Source of the DNA: CBFHOS01 sp965657645
GTDB lineage: Bacteria > Pseudomonadota > Alphaproteobacteria > Puniceispirillales > Puniceispirillaceae
NCBI GenBank assembly: GCA_965657645.1
Contig: CBFHOS010000035.1
Coordinates: forward strand, 1-16,400
Reading direction: 5' to 3'
Length of the DNA stretch: 16,400 nucleotides
A model generated the notes under the pieces. The model was not told where the DNA came from and did not search any database. It saw only the letters and a program-made list of their open reading frames with translations. The position numbers were made by a program, and so were the translations under genes. This document shows positions 1 to 6,230 of this stretch, in pieces. The first letter of the stretch is position 1. Every line of letters begins with the position of its first letter.

Positions 1-168
1 CGTGCCTGCTTTGCCGGCGGCATCGCCCGCCTTGCTACCGGCATCCCCGGCCAGCTCACCGGCTTTATCTATGGTTTTCTCGGTAACACCGCGCACTATC
101 GACGTGGCATTGTCAAGATATCCGTCAAAGGTCCCTAGAACCTTCTCCATGGTGTTTTGATCTTCCAT
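1..168 (-). CDS. Unidentified protein, N-terminal 56 residues (gene leaves left edge)
   Basis: An open minus-strand frame begins with ATG at 168 and stays open to the window edge, giving 56 codons. The start is supported by a GGAGA Shine-Dalgarno about six bases upstream. The peptide begins MEDQNTMEKVLG and then becomes a low-complexity Ala/Gly/Asp/Lys stretch (AGELAGDAGSKAGDAAGKAG, residues about 36-55), with a KAG/DAG-like periodicity that would suit an amphipathic helix or a flexible segment. I do not recognise a family. No signal peptide or membrane segment is visible in the part present. It is divergent from the peroxidase gene at 294, with about 125 bp between them. Met7 is an alternative start but lacks its own clear ribosome site. 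Confidence 0.6.
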   Translation of the reverse strand, partial: MEDQNTMEKVLGTFDGYLDNATSIVRGVTEKTIDKAGELAGDAGSKAGDAAGKAGT

Positions 169-192
169 TTCCGTCTCCAGTGGTAATTCTGT

Positions 193-209
193 GCCCGACA
201 TTATCGGGC
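193..209. promoter_or_regulatory. Hairpin or operator-like dyad in divergent intergenic region
   Basis: GCCCGA (193-198) and TCGGGC (204-209) are perfect inverted repeats separated by the five bases CATTA. The dyad lies between the divergent genes at 168 (minus) and 294 (plus). No T-run follows on either strand and no gene converges here, so a terminator is unlikely. It could be an operator or a 5' leader hairpin for the minus-strand gene. Function is inferred from position only. Confidence 0.35.
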
Positions 210-293
210 TATTCATTAGCATTTCAAAGTGGAAATTCCTAGCTGGTGGGGGTGTAATCTTTGGTTGGTGTTCCTATCTAGGGTGAGGGCGAA

Positions 294-935
294 ATGTCCT
301 GGGAAAGAAAGATCGTGACGAAGTTACAAAAACGCCGGTATCTCTCAACTATTGTGGGTTTGCTTGGTGGCTTGTTGATTATCATGGAGCCGATGATGCC
401 AATTTTTGCACAAAGCACGAAAGCCAATCCAATGCCGATTGACGAGAAAAATATATTAACAGGCGCGCATCAATTCACCTTTGCGAATATCGAGGGTGGT
501 GACTTGGCGCTGGCTGATTATGCCGGCAACGCTATTTTGCTGGTTAATACGGCGTCCCTATGTGGTTTCACCCCGCAATATGAGGGTTTGCAAACATTGT
601 GGGAAACCTACCGCGAGCGCGGACTGGTTGTTATCGGCCTGCCAAGCGATGATTTTGGTCGCCAAGAGCCGGGCTCTGCAGATGATATCAAGGAATTCTG
701 TGAGGTTAATTACGGCATCGATTTCCCGATGAGCGAAAAAATCCATGTGACTGGTGATAATGCCCATCCTTATTACCAATGGGCGGTGTCGCAAAAGCGG
801 CTATATGCGCCGCGTTGGAATTTCTACAAACATCTGATCGGGCCGGATGGGGCGTTGATTGACTGGTTTGCCTCGACTACCAAGCCGAACGCGCCTAAGC
901 TGATCTCCGCGATTGAGGCTGCTCTGCCACGCTAG
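294..935 (+). CDS. Exported glutathione peroxidase-like thiol peroxidase
   Basis: The gene encodes 213 residues and would reduce hydrogen peroxide or lipid hydroperoxides with thiols. The family signature NTASLCGFTPQY holds the peroxidatic Cys90. FGRQEPG (121-127), the candidate resolving Cys136 (DIKEFC) and the Trp175-Asn176 pair of PRWNFYKHL complete the GPx catalytic pattern. The usual NQF is replaced by SDDF, a variation I associate with bacterial members. Cys in place of selenocysteine and a second cysteine suggest a thioredoxin-dependent enzyme. Residues 1-40 have a basic stretch (KLQKRR), a hydrophobic core and FAQS, consistent with a signal peptide or N-terminal anchor, so a periplasmic location is likely; most bacterial GPx enzymes lack this. 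GAGGGC before the ATG can serve as ribosome site. The EamA gene follows 68 bp later on the same strand. Confidence 0.9.
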   Translation: MSWERKIVTKLQKRRYLSTIVGLLGGLLIIMEPMMPIFAQSTKANPMPIDEKNILTGAHQFTFANIEGGDLALADYAGNAILLVNTASLCGFTPQYEGLQTLWETYRERGLVVIGLPSDDFGRQEPGSADDIKEFCEVNYGIDFPMSEKIHVTGDNAHPYYQWAVSQKRLYAPRWNFYKHLIGPDGALIDWFASTTKPNAPKLISAIEAALPR

Positions 936-1003
936 GTTTTCCCAAGGATGAAACGCTAGCATCAAAAAGCGATCGATGTTGGCGTGTGTAATCCGGGGGA
1001 TAA

Positions 1004-1846
1004 GTGGAACTTAACGTAATTCTGGCTGTGCTGGGCGCCGCCTTCATGCACGCCCTCTGGAACATGCAAGTGCGCGGCAGTGCCGACAAGGCGCTTGGCC
1101 TTGGCGCCGTCATGTTTGGCCATGTTCCCATCGCCATTGTCGTCATGATCTGGGCCGGATTGCCGCCCCTATCGAGCTGGCCATATCTGTTGCTCAGCGC
1201 ATTTTTGCATCTTGGTTATCAGATATTTTTGATCAACGCCTATCGGTTTGGCGAATTGACCCAGATTTATCCGATTGCCAGAGGTGTTGCCCCTTTATTG
1301 ATTGTGGTGGCCGGATTTCTATTTCTCGATAGCGAGGTCACACAGATCGAAATCATCGGCATCCTGATGGTGTCGGGCGGTATTATCCTGCATGGGGTGT
1401 TCCAGTTTTTCCGCACCAAAACGCCGGTGACTGGTCTCATCTTGGCGTTGATCACGGGGTGTTTTATTGCGGGCTATTCGCTGGTTGATGGTTTTGGCGT
1501 GCGGCATGCCGGATCGGCGTTCGGCTATTACGGCATGCTTGTGATGTTCAATACCATCCCGTTTTCACTCTATTTGCGGGTATTTCACCCTGGTGTGATA
1601 TCGCAAATTTCGACAACAGGCCGGCGCATCGCAATCATCGGCGGTAATGCGTCTTATTTGGCCTATGGCTTGGTTCTGTGGGCCTGTCTGCATGCGCCGA
1701 TCGCGGTGGTGTCGGCCCTACGCGAGACATCGGTATTATTTGCGCTATTGCTCGGGACTGTGGTTCTTGGCGAGAAATTCACACTGGCAAAACTGGCGGT
1801 GACTTTGGTCATCCTACTGGGCGTCATCACGCTCCGTCTTGCGTAG
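1004..1846 (+). CDS. EamA/DMT-superfamily transporter
   Basis: This 280-residue, almost entirely hydrophobic protein has about ten predicted membrane helices in two similar halves, the normal EamA size and layout. The first half contains the helix running into AYRFGELTQIYPIARGVAPLL (about residues 71-91) and the second ends with ALLLGTVVLGEKFTLAKLAV followed by a last helix; the ALRETSVLFALLLGTVVLGE pattern is typical of drug/metabolite exporters. Substrate cannot be read from sequence; family members export amino acids, nucleosides or other metabolites from the cytoplasm. I chose the GTG at 1004 because GGGGGA lies immediately upstream and the peptide starts directly with helix 1. It converges with the hydrolase gene, leaving only six bases between the stop codons. 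Confidence 0.85.
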   Translation: MELNVILAVLGAAFMHALWNMQVRGSADKALGLGAVMFGHVPIAIVVMIWAGLPPLSSWPYLLLSAFLHLGYQIFLINAYRFGELTQIYPIARGVAPLLIVVAGFLFLDSEVTQIEIIGILMVSGGIILHGVFQFFRTKTPVTGLILALITGCFIAGYSLVDGFGVRHAGSAFGYYGMLVMFNTIPFSLYLRVFHPGVISQISTTGRRIAIIGGNASYLAYGLVLWACLHAPIAVVSALRETSVLFALLLGTVVLGEKFTLAKLAVTLVILLGVITLRLA

Positions 1847-1852
1847 GGAAGG

Positions 1853-2881
1853 CTAGCGGGGGGCTAGTCGATTAATCCATTCCAGCGCCGCTCTGATATG
1901 CCAATTACGCGCCTTATCATGGAAACCAACATGACCGCCTCCTTTGGTAACAACAATAGCCGCGCCCGTCCTGATCGCCTGTTTGTTTGTGTTGGCGGGT
2001 AGTGGTTGATCAAGAGCGGGGCCGGCTGGAATCCACGGATCGTTCGATGCATGGATAACAAGGCCGGGCAGGGTCAATTCAGCAAGGCGGTGATGAACGC
2101 TTGTGCCCGCATAATAGCCGAGCGCATTCGGATAACCGGCCATTGGCGCGGTTAATTTATCATCAAATTCATGGATTGATTTAACCCGGCCAGCAACCTC
2201 GATTAGGTCAGGGTCAATATCGGGAACAGTTGCCACGATATCGCGCAACCCACCCAGCATATAGCGTATATAAGGCCAGTTGCGCGGCGCGTGAAATTGC
2301 CGTGATGAGACCACCATATCCAGCGGCGTGCTGATGGTGATGATCCCGTCCAGTGCGGCGCTCCGTTCAGGGAAATCTAAGGCCATGTTCAACGCCGCCG
2401 TGCCGCCGAGGGAATGCGCCATCATCACCACCCGATCGCCCTTGTGGCGCGCGCGCGCCCAATCGACAAAGGCCAGCAAGTCAGCCCCCGCACCGGCATT
2501 ATAGGTTTTGCGGGCAAGCGGGCGGGCCGGACCCGCACCGCGCATATTAACCCGCAGAACGGCCCATCCCGTATCAAGCGCGGCCTTTGTTAACCATAGG
2601 ATATGCGCCGCATCCATACTGCCATTAAGGCCATGAACGCCGATTAAACAGCCACGCATTTCGCCATTGTTGGGTAGGTGATACGCCGCCATCAATTGGT
2701 CACCATCGTCTAAATCCAGCAGGACGGTTTCATGCGGGGGCGGTGTTGGTGCATCACGGCGGATGAAATGGCGCAATGTCTGGGCATCGCCGCCGAGCCA
2801 CGGCAATGCTTCTGCACCAAAGTGCGGGATCAGCCCCGCCGCATCATTTCTGATAAATCCCATTGGGTAACGTCCCGCCAT
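1853..2881 (-). CDS. YheT-like alpha/beta hydrolase
   Basis: The product (342 residues) is a cytoplasmic alpha/beta-hydrolase of the YheT/EMB8 group, whose members act on esters of unknown physiological identity. Visible marks are the oxyanion segment GVHGLNGS (81-88), the NMRGAG motif (112-117), nucleophile elbow AHSLGG with Ser157, candidate acid Asp281 in HASNDPWIP, and His317 in GGGHVGF. The N-terminal region LIPHFGAEALPWLGGDAQTLRHF matches the family habit of starting with a substrate-cap segment rather than a signal peptide. Length is normal. ATG at 2881 has little ribosome-site support; Met7 (ATG at 2863) is a possible alternative with GGGACG upstream. It is divergent from the NrtS-like gene. 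Triad assignment follows the family; substrate is unknown. Confidence 0.85.
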   Translation of the reverse strand: MAGRYPMGFIRNDAAGLIPHFGAEALPWLGGDAQTLRHFIRRDAPTPPPHETVLLDLDDGDQLMAAYHLPNNGEMRGCLIGVHGLNGSMDAAHILWLTKAALDTGWAVLRVNMRGAGPARPLARKTYNAGAGADLLAFVDWARARHKGDRVVMMAHSLGGTAALNMALDFPERSAALDGIITISTPLDMVVSSRQFHAPRNWPYIRYMLGGLRDIVATVPDIDPDLIEVAGRVKSIHEFDDKLTAPMAGYPNALGYYAGTSVHHRLAELTLPGLVIHASNDPWIPAGPALDQPLPANTNKQAIRTGAAIVVTKGGGHVGFHDKARNWHIRAALEWINRLAPR

Positions 2882-3013
2882 TTACGTCTGTTGAGAAATT
2901 TAGATGGCCTAAATCTGTGCACTCTGATGCTATATATCATAATGTTAGGCAGGTAGCGCGGCTTTCAGAGTTTTGCCGAGATTATCGCCAATTGTTTATT
3001 GCAGGAAGATATC

Positions 3014-3328
3014 ATGTCACAACAGGCCACACCCGATAACAAATCGTCCCAAAACTCATCGTCCCAAAACGCATCGTCCCAAAACTCAGGGCCCCAAAAC
3101 TCAGGACCCGGATTTTTTGCGATTGCGATTAGTGACGGTATTCCAAAGCGTTCCTTTATGACCGCGCTGGTTATGGGAACGGTGTTGAATGCGGTGAATT
3201 ATGGTGATGCCATGGTGGCAGGTGATCCCCTACCGGCGCTAAAGATGATTGTCACTTATATCTTGCCGTATTTTGTATCAACATGGGGCGCTGTCGGCGC
3301 AAAGCGGGCCCAGCTTCGTGCCGGATAA
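3014..3328 (+). CDS. nrtS: NrtS-like small nitrate/nitrite transporter
   Basis: The 104-residue protein has a hydrophilic N-terminus followed by two membrane segments. The core RSFMTALVMGTVLNAVNYGD, then a short loop and TYILPYFVSTWGAV, matches what I know of the NrtS family, small two-helix proteins shown in marine cyanobacteria to take up nitrate and nitrite. Family pattern: R..(x)A(L)xVGTxLNxxNxGD and (L)TYxxPYxVSTxG. I preferred ATG 3014 over the in-frame TTG at 2999 because AGGA sits seven bases before it, while TTG lacks a ribosome site. Unusual is the SSQN-type repeat at residues about 11-32, not expected in the family. No nitrate reductase or assimilation genes are in the window, so the substrate is inferred from family alone. 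It converges with the sulfatase gene. Confidence 0.8.
   Translation: MSQQATPDNKSSQNSSSQNASSQNSGPQNSGPGFFAIAISDGIPKRSFMTALVMGTVLNAVNYGDAMVAGDPLPALKMIVTYILPYFVSTWGAVGAKRAQLRAG
3044..3109 (+). repeat. 15-bp in-frame tandem repeat coding for SSQN(S/A)-type units
   Basis: The unit tcgtcccaaaactca occurs at 3044-3058, 3059-3073 (one change), 3074-3088, then a diverged copy 3089-3103 (gggccccaaaactca) and a partial copy to 3109. The 15-base period keeps frame and encodes a Ser/Gln/Asn-rich linker in the N-terminus of the NrtS-like protein. Copy number could vary by slippage without breaking the frame. Confidence 0.9.
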
Positions 3329-3354
3329 TGCGTGACCTAAACGGCCGTGATAGA

Positions 3355-4920
3355 TTACTGATCGCGCTTGCTTGGATGCGGTAGAAAATCAAGAGCCCAA
3401 TCATTGTAATTCCGGCCACCACGATACCAGCGGGTTTCGTCATCTGGCCGCGTGACCAAATCCCAAACCGGCGCATCGCCATTGCCGTGCGCGTTATGAA
3501 CGAGACGCCGCCGCCGTTGGCTATTCACCACATCAATCGATAGGGCCTCGCTATCCCACATCTCTAGTGCCGCACCTTTCAAATTGGCAAGCGTCTCGGC
3601 ATAGGCCGGATCACTGGCTAGGTTCGTGCGTTCATGCGGGTCAGACTTTAGATCAAACAGCATGTCGGGATCGCCGATGCTGGTGATCAATTTATAGCGT
3701 CCCTGCCGGATCATGAAAATCGGCGCCAGAATGCCCTCACATAGTAATTCGGCATAAATGATGCGATCGGGATTGGGCGCGGTGATAAACTGGACCAAAT
3801 CCTCACCGTCGAGCGCCTCAATCGGTCCGGTAATGCCATCGCCATCCGGCGTATCACCCCAATTGCCATCACAGGCAATATTCGCAAAGGTCGGCAGTAA
3901 ATCGACCAATGAGCAGGGAGTGGTAACGCGACCCGCACAAAAATGCCCATCTCGCAAATGCGTTGGTGCACTGATGATCAAGGGAACCCGCGCGGCCGCT
4001 TCAAAGAATGTTTTTTTCAGCCATAACCCGCGCTCACCGAGCATCTCGCCGTGATCTGAGGTGAAAATTATGATCGTGTTATCGCGCTGGCCGCTCTCAT
4101 CAAGGGCATGCAGCAAATGGCCTAGCTGGTCGTCAATATAGCTAACCGACCCGCAATAGGCCCGCCGCGCCTGTTGGATCAAATCATCACCAACATCGGC
4201 ATTTAGAAACCCATGTTGGCTCAATACACGGACACTATGGGGGTCATTATTCTCAACTGTGGGCATCGGTGTTGATGGTGGCGGAATGTCGTCATCATCA
4301 TAAAGGTCCCAATGTTTTTTCATGCATAAATAGGGGTCATGCGGGTGCGTATAGGACACTTGTAGAAAGAATGGCCGGTCATTTTCGGGGCGGGCGCAAT
4401 CGTAAATCTCTTGGACCGCGCGATGCGTTACCTCATCGTCATAATCGAGCTGGACGGTGCGGCTGCAAACGCCAGATTCGCGCAATACGCGGGTATTGGT
4501 GGCGCCATGAAATCCGGTCGCATTCCAATCTGGCGTCCATTCAAAATTGCCGGGATAAATATCGCTGGTTAGCCGTCTTTCAAATCCGTGATGCTGGTCT
4601 GGGCCAACAAAATGCATCTTGCCAGACAGACAGGTGCGATAGCCAAGCATCCGCATATAATGCGCATAGGTTGGCACTGAGGCGGGCAATTCACACGCAT
4701 TATCATAGGCCCCAATGCGCGACCCAAGTTGCCCCGCCGCCATCGAAGATCGTGACGGGCTACATAGCGGAATATTGCAATAGGCATTGGTAAAGACGGC
4801 GCCCTTTGCCGCGATGCTGTCGATATGGGGGGTCTTGGCGATGGGGTTATCATAGGCCGACAGCACATCAATGGTCAGCTGGTCGCTCTGGACAAATAAA
4901 ACATTAGGCTTAGTGGTCAT
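3355..4920 (-). CDS. betC: Choline-sulfatase-like type I sulfatase
   Basis: Product is 521 residues from ATG 4920. It belongs to the alkaline-phosphatase-like sulfatases, which hydrolyse sulfate esters with a formylglycine made from Cys. The maturation motif CSPSR starts at Cys53. Metal and sulfate ligands are Asp13 and Gln14 (SDQ), and Asp289-His290 (SDHGE). The block SGKMHFVGPDQ plus HGFE, RLTSDIYP and THPHDPY is very close to rhizobial BetC, and the C-terminus has the choline-sulfatase hallmark SQRRRRLVHNA. This points to choline-O-sulfate giving choline and sulfate in the cytoplasm; no signal peptide is seen. Frame extends to 5001, but homology begins at MTTKPNVLF and GAGG sits upstream of 4920. 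The usual betI, betA, betB partners are absent from the window, so another small sulfate ester remains possible. Confidence 0.85.
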   Translation of the reverse strand: MTTKPNVLFVQSDQLTIDVLSAYDNPIAKTPHIDSIAAKGAVFTNAYCNIPLCSPSRSSMAAGQLGSRIGAYDNACELPASVPTYAHYMRMLGYRTCLSGKMHFVGPDQHHGFERRLTSDIYPGNFEWTPDWNATGFHGATNTRVLRESGVCSRTVQLDYDDEVTHRAVQEIYDCARPENDRPFFLQVSYTHPHDPYLCMKKHWDLYDDDDIPPPSTPMPTVENNDPHSVRVLSQHGFLNADVGDDLIQQARRAYCGSVSYIDDQLGHLLHALDESGQRDNTIIIFTSDHGEMLGERGLWLKKTFFEAAARVPLIISAPTHLRDGHFCAGRVTTPCSLVDLLPTFANIACDGNWGDTPDGDGITGPIEALDGEDLVQFITAPNPDRIIYAELLCEGILAPIFMIRQGRYKLITSIGDPDMLFDLKSDPHERTNLASDPAYAETLANLKGAALEMWDSEALSIDVVNSQRRRRLVHNAHGNGDAPVWDLVTRPDDETRWYRGGRNYNDWALDFLPHPSKRDQ

Positions 4921-5118
4921 GACTGGCCTCGCTAGGGTGGGGATAACAAAGTCATAGGTGAACCAAAGTACATCCCCGGTGCATCCCCAGTGTATTCCCA
5001 TGTAAAACGCTAGAGGGTCGGCGTTGTTGCGTCCAGAAATTTCTGACGCTTTTCCCCAGTTAAGTGTGGTTACCGTAGAGTTACCGAGGAGGTGGCCCCG
5101 TCGAGATGGTGCGGTAAA

Positions 5119-5283
5119 TTAGAATGTCTCGACCCACGGCCGAATTGCCATTTCCCACGCCCAGACCGAACGATGCTGTCGGTGGAGCGCCAGATAGGTG
5201 CGGGCGATCTCATCAGGATCAAGCCACTCATCGGCTGGCTCGCCGCCATCACCCGCGCATTTCACATCATTGCATCGCGCTAG
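5119..5283 (-). pseudogene. C-terminal remnant of a short-chain dehydrogenase (SDR)
   Basis: An open minus frame with no start codon runs from a stop at 5284-5286 to TAA at 5119-5121. Its last 37 or so residues, DEWLDPDEIARTYLALHRQ through WEMAIRPWVETF, look like the extreme C-terminus of a class of SDR oxidoreductases (pattern: LDP..IA..Y..LH.Q..S.W..E...RPW.E.F). Nothing of the Rossmann fold, GxxxGxG or YxxxK is present, so roughly 200 residues are missing. The small gene at 5280-5612 stops exactly at its upstream end, so that gene seems to have replaced the 5' part. 4921-5118 further down holds no gene I can support. SDR identity rests on the tail pattern only. Confidence 0.6.
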
Positions 5284-5612
5284 CTAAAATCGTATTGAAC
5301 GATACCGCGATAGGCGACGATTTTGCTGATGAAAGTGAATTTGTTCGCATTATCACTCTCGGAAATAAAAGCCTCCCAAATTTTGTCGCAAATGGCATAG
5401 GCTTCCTGGTCCTTATATTCTAGCCAGTTGCCGATGGTATATTTATCGCCCTTGTTGAATATCCGGGAAATGTAAAATTTAATCATCCCGTTGGCGCGTA
5501 GATTATCGGCGTGCTTCTGCATGTTTTCTTCCACGAAATTAATAAATTCTAACATGTCACCTTCAGATATGAAGTCCATGAGCGTGTAACTTGTGATTAC
5601 AGATTTGGACAT
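5280..5612 (-). CDS. Small unknown protein, paralogue A of a divergent pair
   Basis: The 110-residue protein is of no family I can name with confidence. It is soluble, rich in aromatic and charged residues, and alternates predicted helix (residues 18-40, with a GDMLEFINFVEENMQKHADN stretch) and strand (MIKFYISRIF; YTIGNWLEY), followed by a helix around DQEAYAICDKIWEAF and a final strand. That order resembles a ferredoxin-like/dimeric alpha-beta barrel small protein such as ABM-type monooxygenases, an inference. Residues 38-78 align without gaps to residues 40-80 of the protein at 5837, sharing Gly42, Phe46, Asn53-Lys54, Lys57, Gly61, Tyr66, Asp68, Ala71, Cys75 and Lys77. GGGAG lies about nine bases before the ATG. 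It is divergent from that paralogue and is followed at once by the SDR remnant. Confidence 0.75.
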   Translation of the reverse strand: MSKSVITSYTLMDFISEGDMLEFINFVEENMQKHADNLRANGMIKFYISRIFNKGDKYTIGNWLEYKDQEAYAICDKIWEAFISESDNANKFTFISKIVAYRGIVQYDFS

Positions 5613-5676
5613 AGCTGTGTGCTCCCTAAATTAATATCTATGCATATTGATGATACAGATTTTTAAGGGATTGGAT

Positions 5677-5766
5677 ATGGCGGTGATCGTCACACGCGAT
5701 CCGCCCGACATCGCGGTAGGGCATCTGAACGGTTCACTATTCCTTGTTGACTGGGGGGCTTATTGA
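5677..5766 (+). CDS. Candidate 29-codon small ORF in the divergent intergenic region
   Basis: ATG 5677 is preceded by AAGGGA with six bases of spacing, a good ribosome site, and the frame runs 29 codons to TGA at 5764-5766. The peptide begins MAVIVTRDPPDI and ends LFLVDWGAY; it has no clear membrane helix and no family I know. The stop lies inside the second unit of the 16-bp tandem repeat. It could be a translated leader for the downstream gene, a remnant of a longer gene, or chance. Shortness makes any claim weak. Confidence 0.25.
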   Translation: MAVIVTRDPPDIAVGHLNGSLFLVDWGAY

Positions 5767-5790
5767 CTGGGGGGCTTATTGACTGGGGCC
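5747..5790 (+). repeat. 16-bp tandem repeat (2.7 copies) upstream of the 5837 gene
   Basis: The unit ttgactggggggctta is exactly repeated at 5747-5762 and 5763-5778, and a third partial copy, ttgactgggg, starts at 5779. Each copy begins with TTGACT, a good match to a -35 hexamer. The array lies 47 bp before the start codon at 5837, so it overlaps the likely promoter. Confidence 0.9.
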
Positions 5791-5806
5791 TCCTGATACT
5801 TAAACT
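5779..5806 (+). promoter_or_regulatory. Candidate sigma70-type promoter for the 5837 gene
   Basis: TTGACT (5779-5784), a 16-base spacer and TAAACT (5801-5806) fit a -35/-10 pair, with five of six and four of six consensus bases. Transcription would begin near 5813, leaving a leader of about 24 bases with the ribosome site AAGGAGGG at 5823-5830. Only the third repeat copy has a suitable -10 at the right distance. Confidence 0.4.
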
Positions 5807-5836
5807 AAAGTTAATTGCTAATAAGGAGGGTAGGGA

Positions 5837-6166
5837 ATGTCCAAAGAAGTCGCGAAATTAATGAGCTATAATCAGATTGATTTTCAATCAAAATTTCACA
5901 TGGATGCAATGGTCTCCCAGATGGAATCTGTGAGTGAAACCATGGGTGAACAATTCAAGCAAGCCGGATTATTGTCGTTTACCGTTACGCAAATTTGGAA
6001 CAAGCAGGGTAAATTCAGGCTAGGTGTCTATTACGCTTATAGAGATGAAAAGGCGTTCATCAACTGTCAAAAGCTTCTCAATGGCATTCCTGAAGATGAG
6101 GAAAATCCGACCATACAAAACGCCGATCGGGGCGTGGTGTTACTGCATGTTGATAATACTGATTGA
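5837..6166 (+). CDS. Small unknown protein, paralogue B of a divergent pair
   Basis: This 109-residue soluble protein has an exceptionally strong ribosome site (AAGGAGGG, six bases from ATG), so good expression is expected. Like paralogue A it begins MSK and has a helix (about 20-42), a strand LLSFTVTQIW, a second strand FRLGVYYAY, a helix DEKAFINCQKLL and a terminal strand GVVLLHV. Against paralogue A I count 12 identities in 41 ungapped positions (B residues 40-80), including NK, YxD, C77 and K79, plus RG(I/V)V near the C-terminus. Overall identity is low, so they are old or fast-evolving relatives rather than a recent duplication. Fold is probably ferredoxin-like; function is unknown. The gene converges with the dehalogenase-like gene across a short repeat-containing spacer. 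Confidence 0.8.
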   Translation: MSKEVAKLMSYNQIDFQSKFHMDAMVSQMESVSETMGEQFKQAGLLSFTVTQIWNKQGKFRLGVYYAYRDEKAFINCQKLLNGIPEDEENPTIQNADRGVVLLHVDNTD

Positions 6167-6188
6167 GTGCCGGTTAACCCAAAACCAA

Positions 6189-6226
6189 GCCCGCCACATA
6201 AAGTGAGGCCCGTTACATAAAGCGAG
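6189..6226. repeat. Imperfect 19-bp tandem repeat between convergent genes
   Basis: gcccgccacataaagtgag (6189-6207) is followed directly by gcccgttacataaagcgag (6208-6226), with 16 of 19 bases equal. It fills most of the 64-bp gap between the stop codons of the 5837 and 6231 genes. There is no clear dyad, so it is not an obvious terminator. Confidence 0.8.
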
Positions 6227-6230
6227 ACTG

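Noticed and set aside
13..60. Ala/Gly/Asp-rich repeats in the left-edge gene as a collagen-like or LEA protein
   Set aside because: Only 56 residues are visible and the periodicity is loose; no family can be assigned.
1853..1867. CTAGC/GCTAG dyad between the EamA and YheT-like genes as a bidirectional terminator
   Set aside because: Only five pairs, overlapping the hydrolase stop, and no T-run on either side.
2999..3013. TTG start for the NrtS-like gene
   Set aside because: ATG 3014 has AGGA at proper spacing; TTG 2999 has none.
3044..3109. Short direct repeats as a CRISPR array
   Set aside because: Units are contiguous 15-mers without spacers and keep the reading frame of a gene.
4269..4793. 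174-codon plus-strand frame inside the sulfatase gene
   Set aside because: It is wholly antisense to BetC-like sequence with strong motifs; its product is Arg/His/Cys rich with no family features.
4921..5001. 27-codon N-terminal extension of the sulfatase to ATG 5001
   Set aside because: Family homology begins at ATG 4920, which has GAGG upstream; the extension is not a credible signal peptide.
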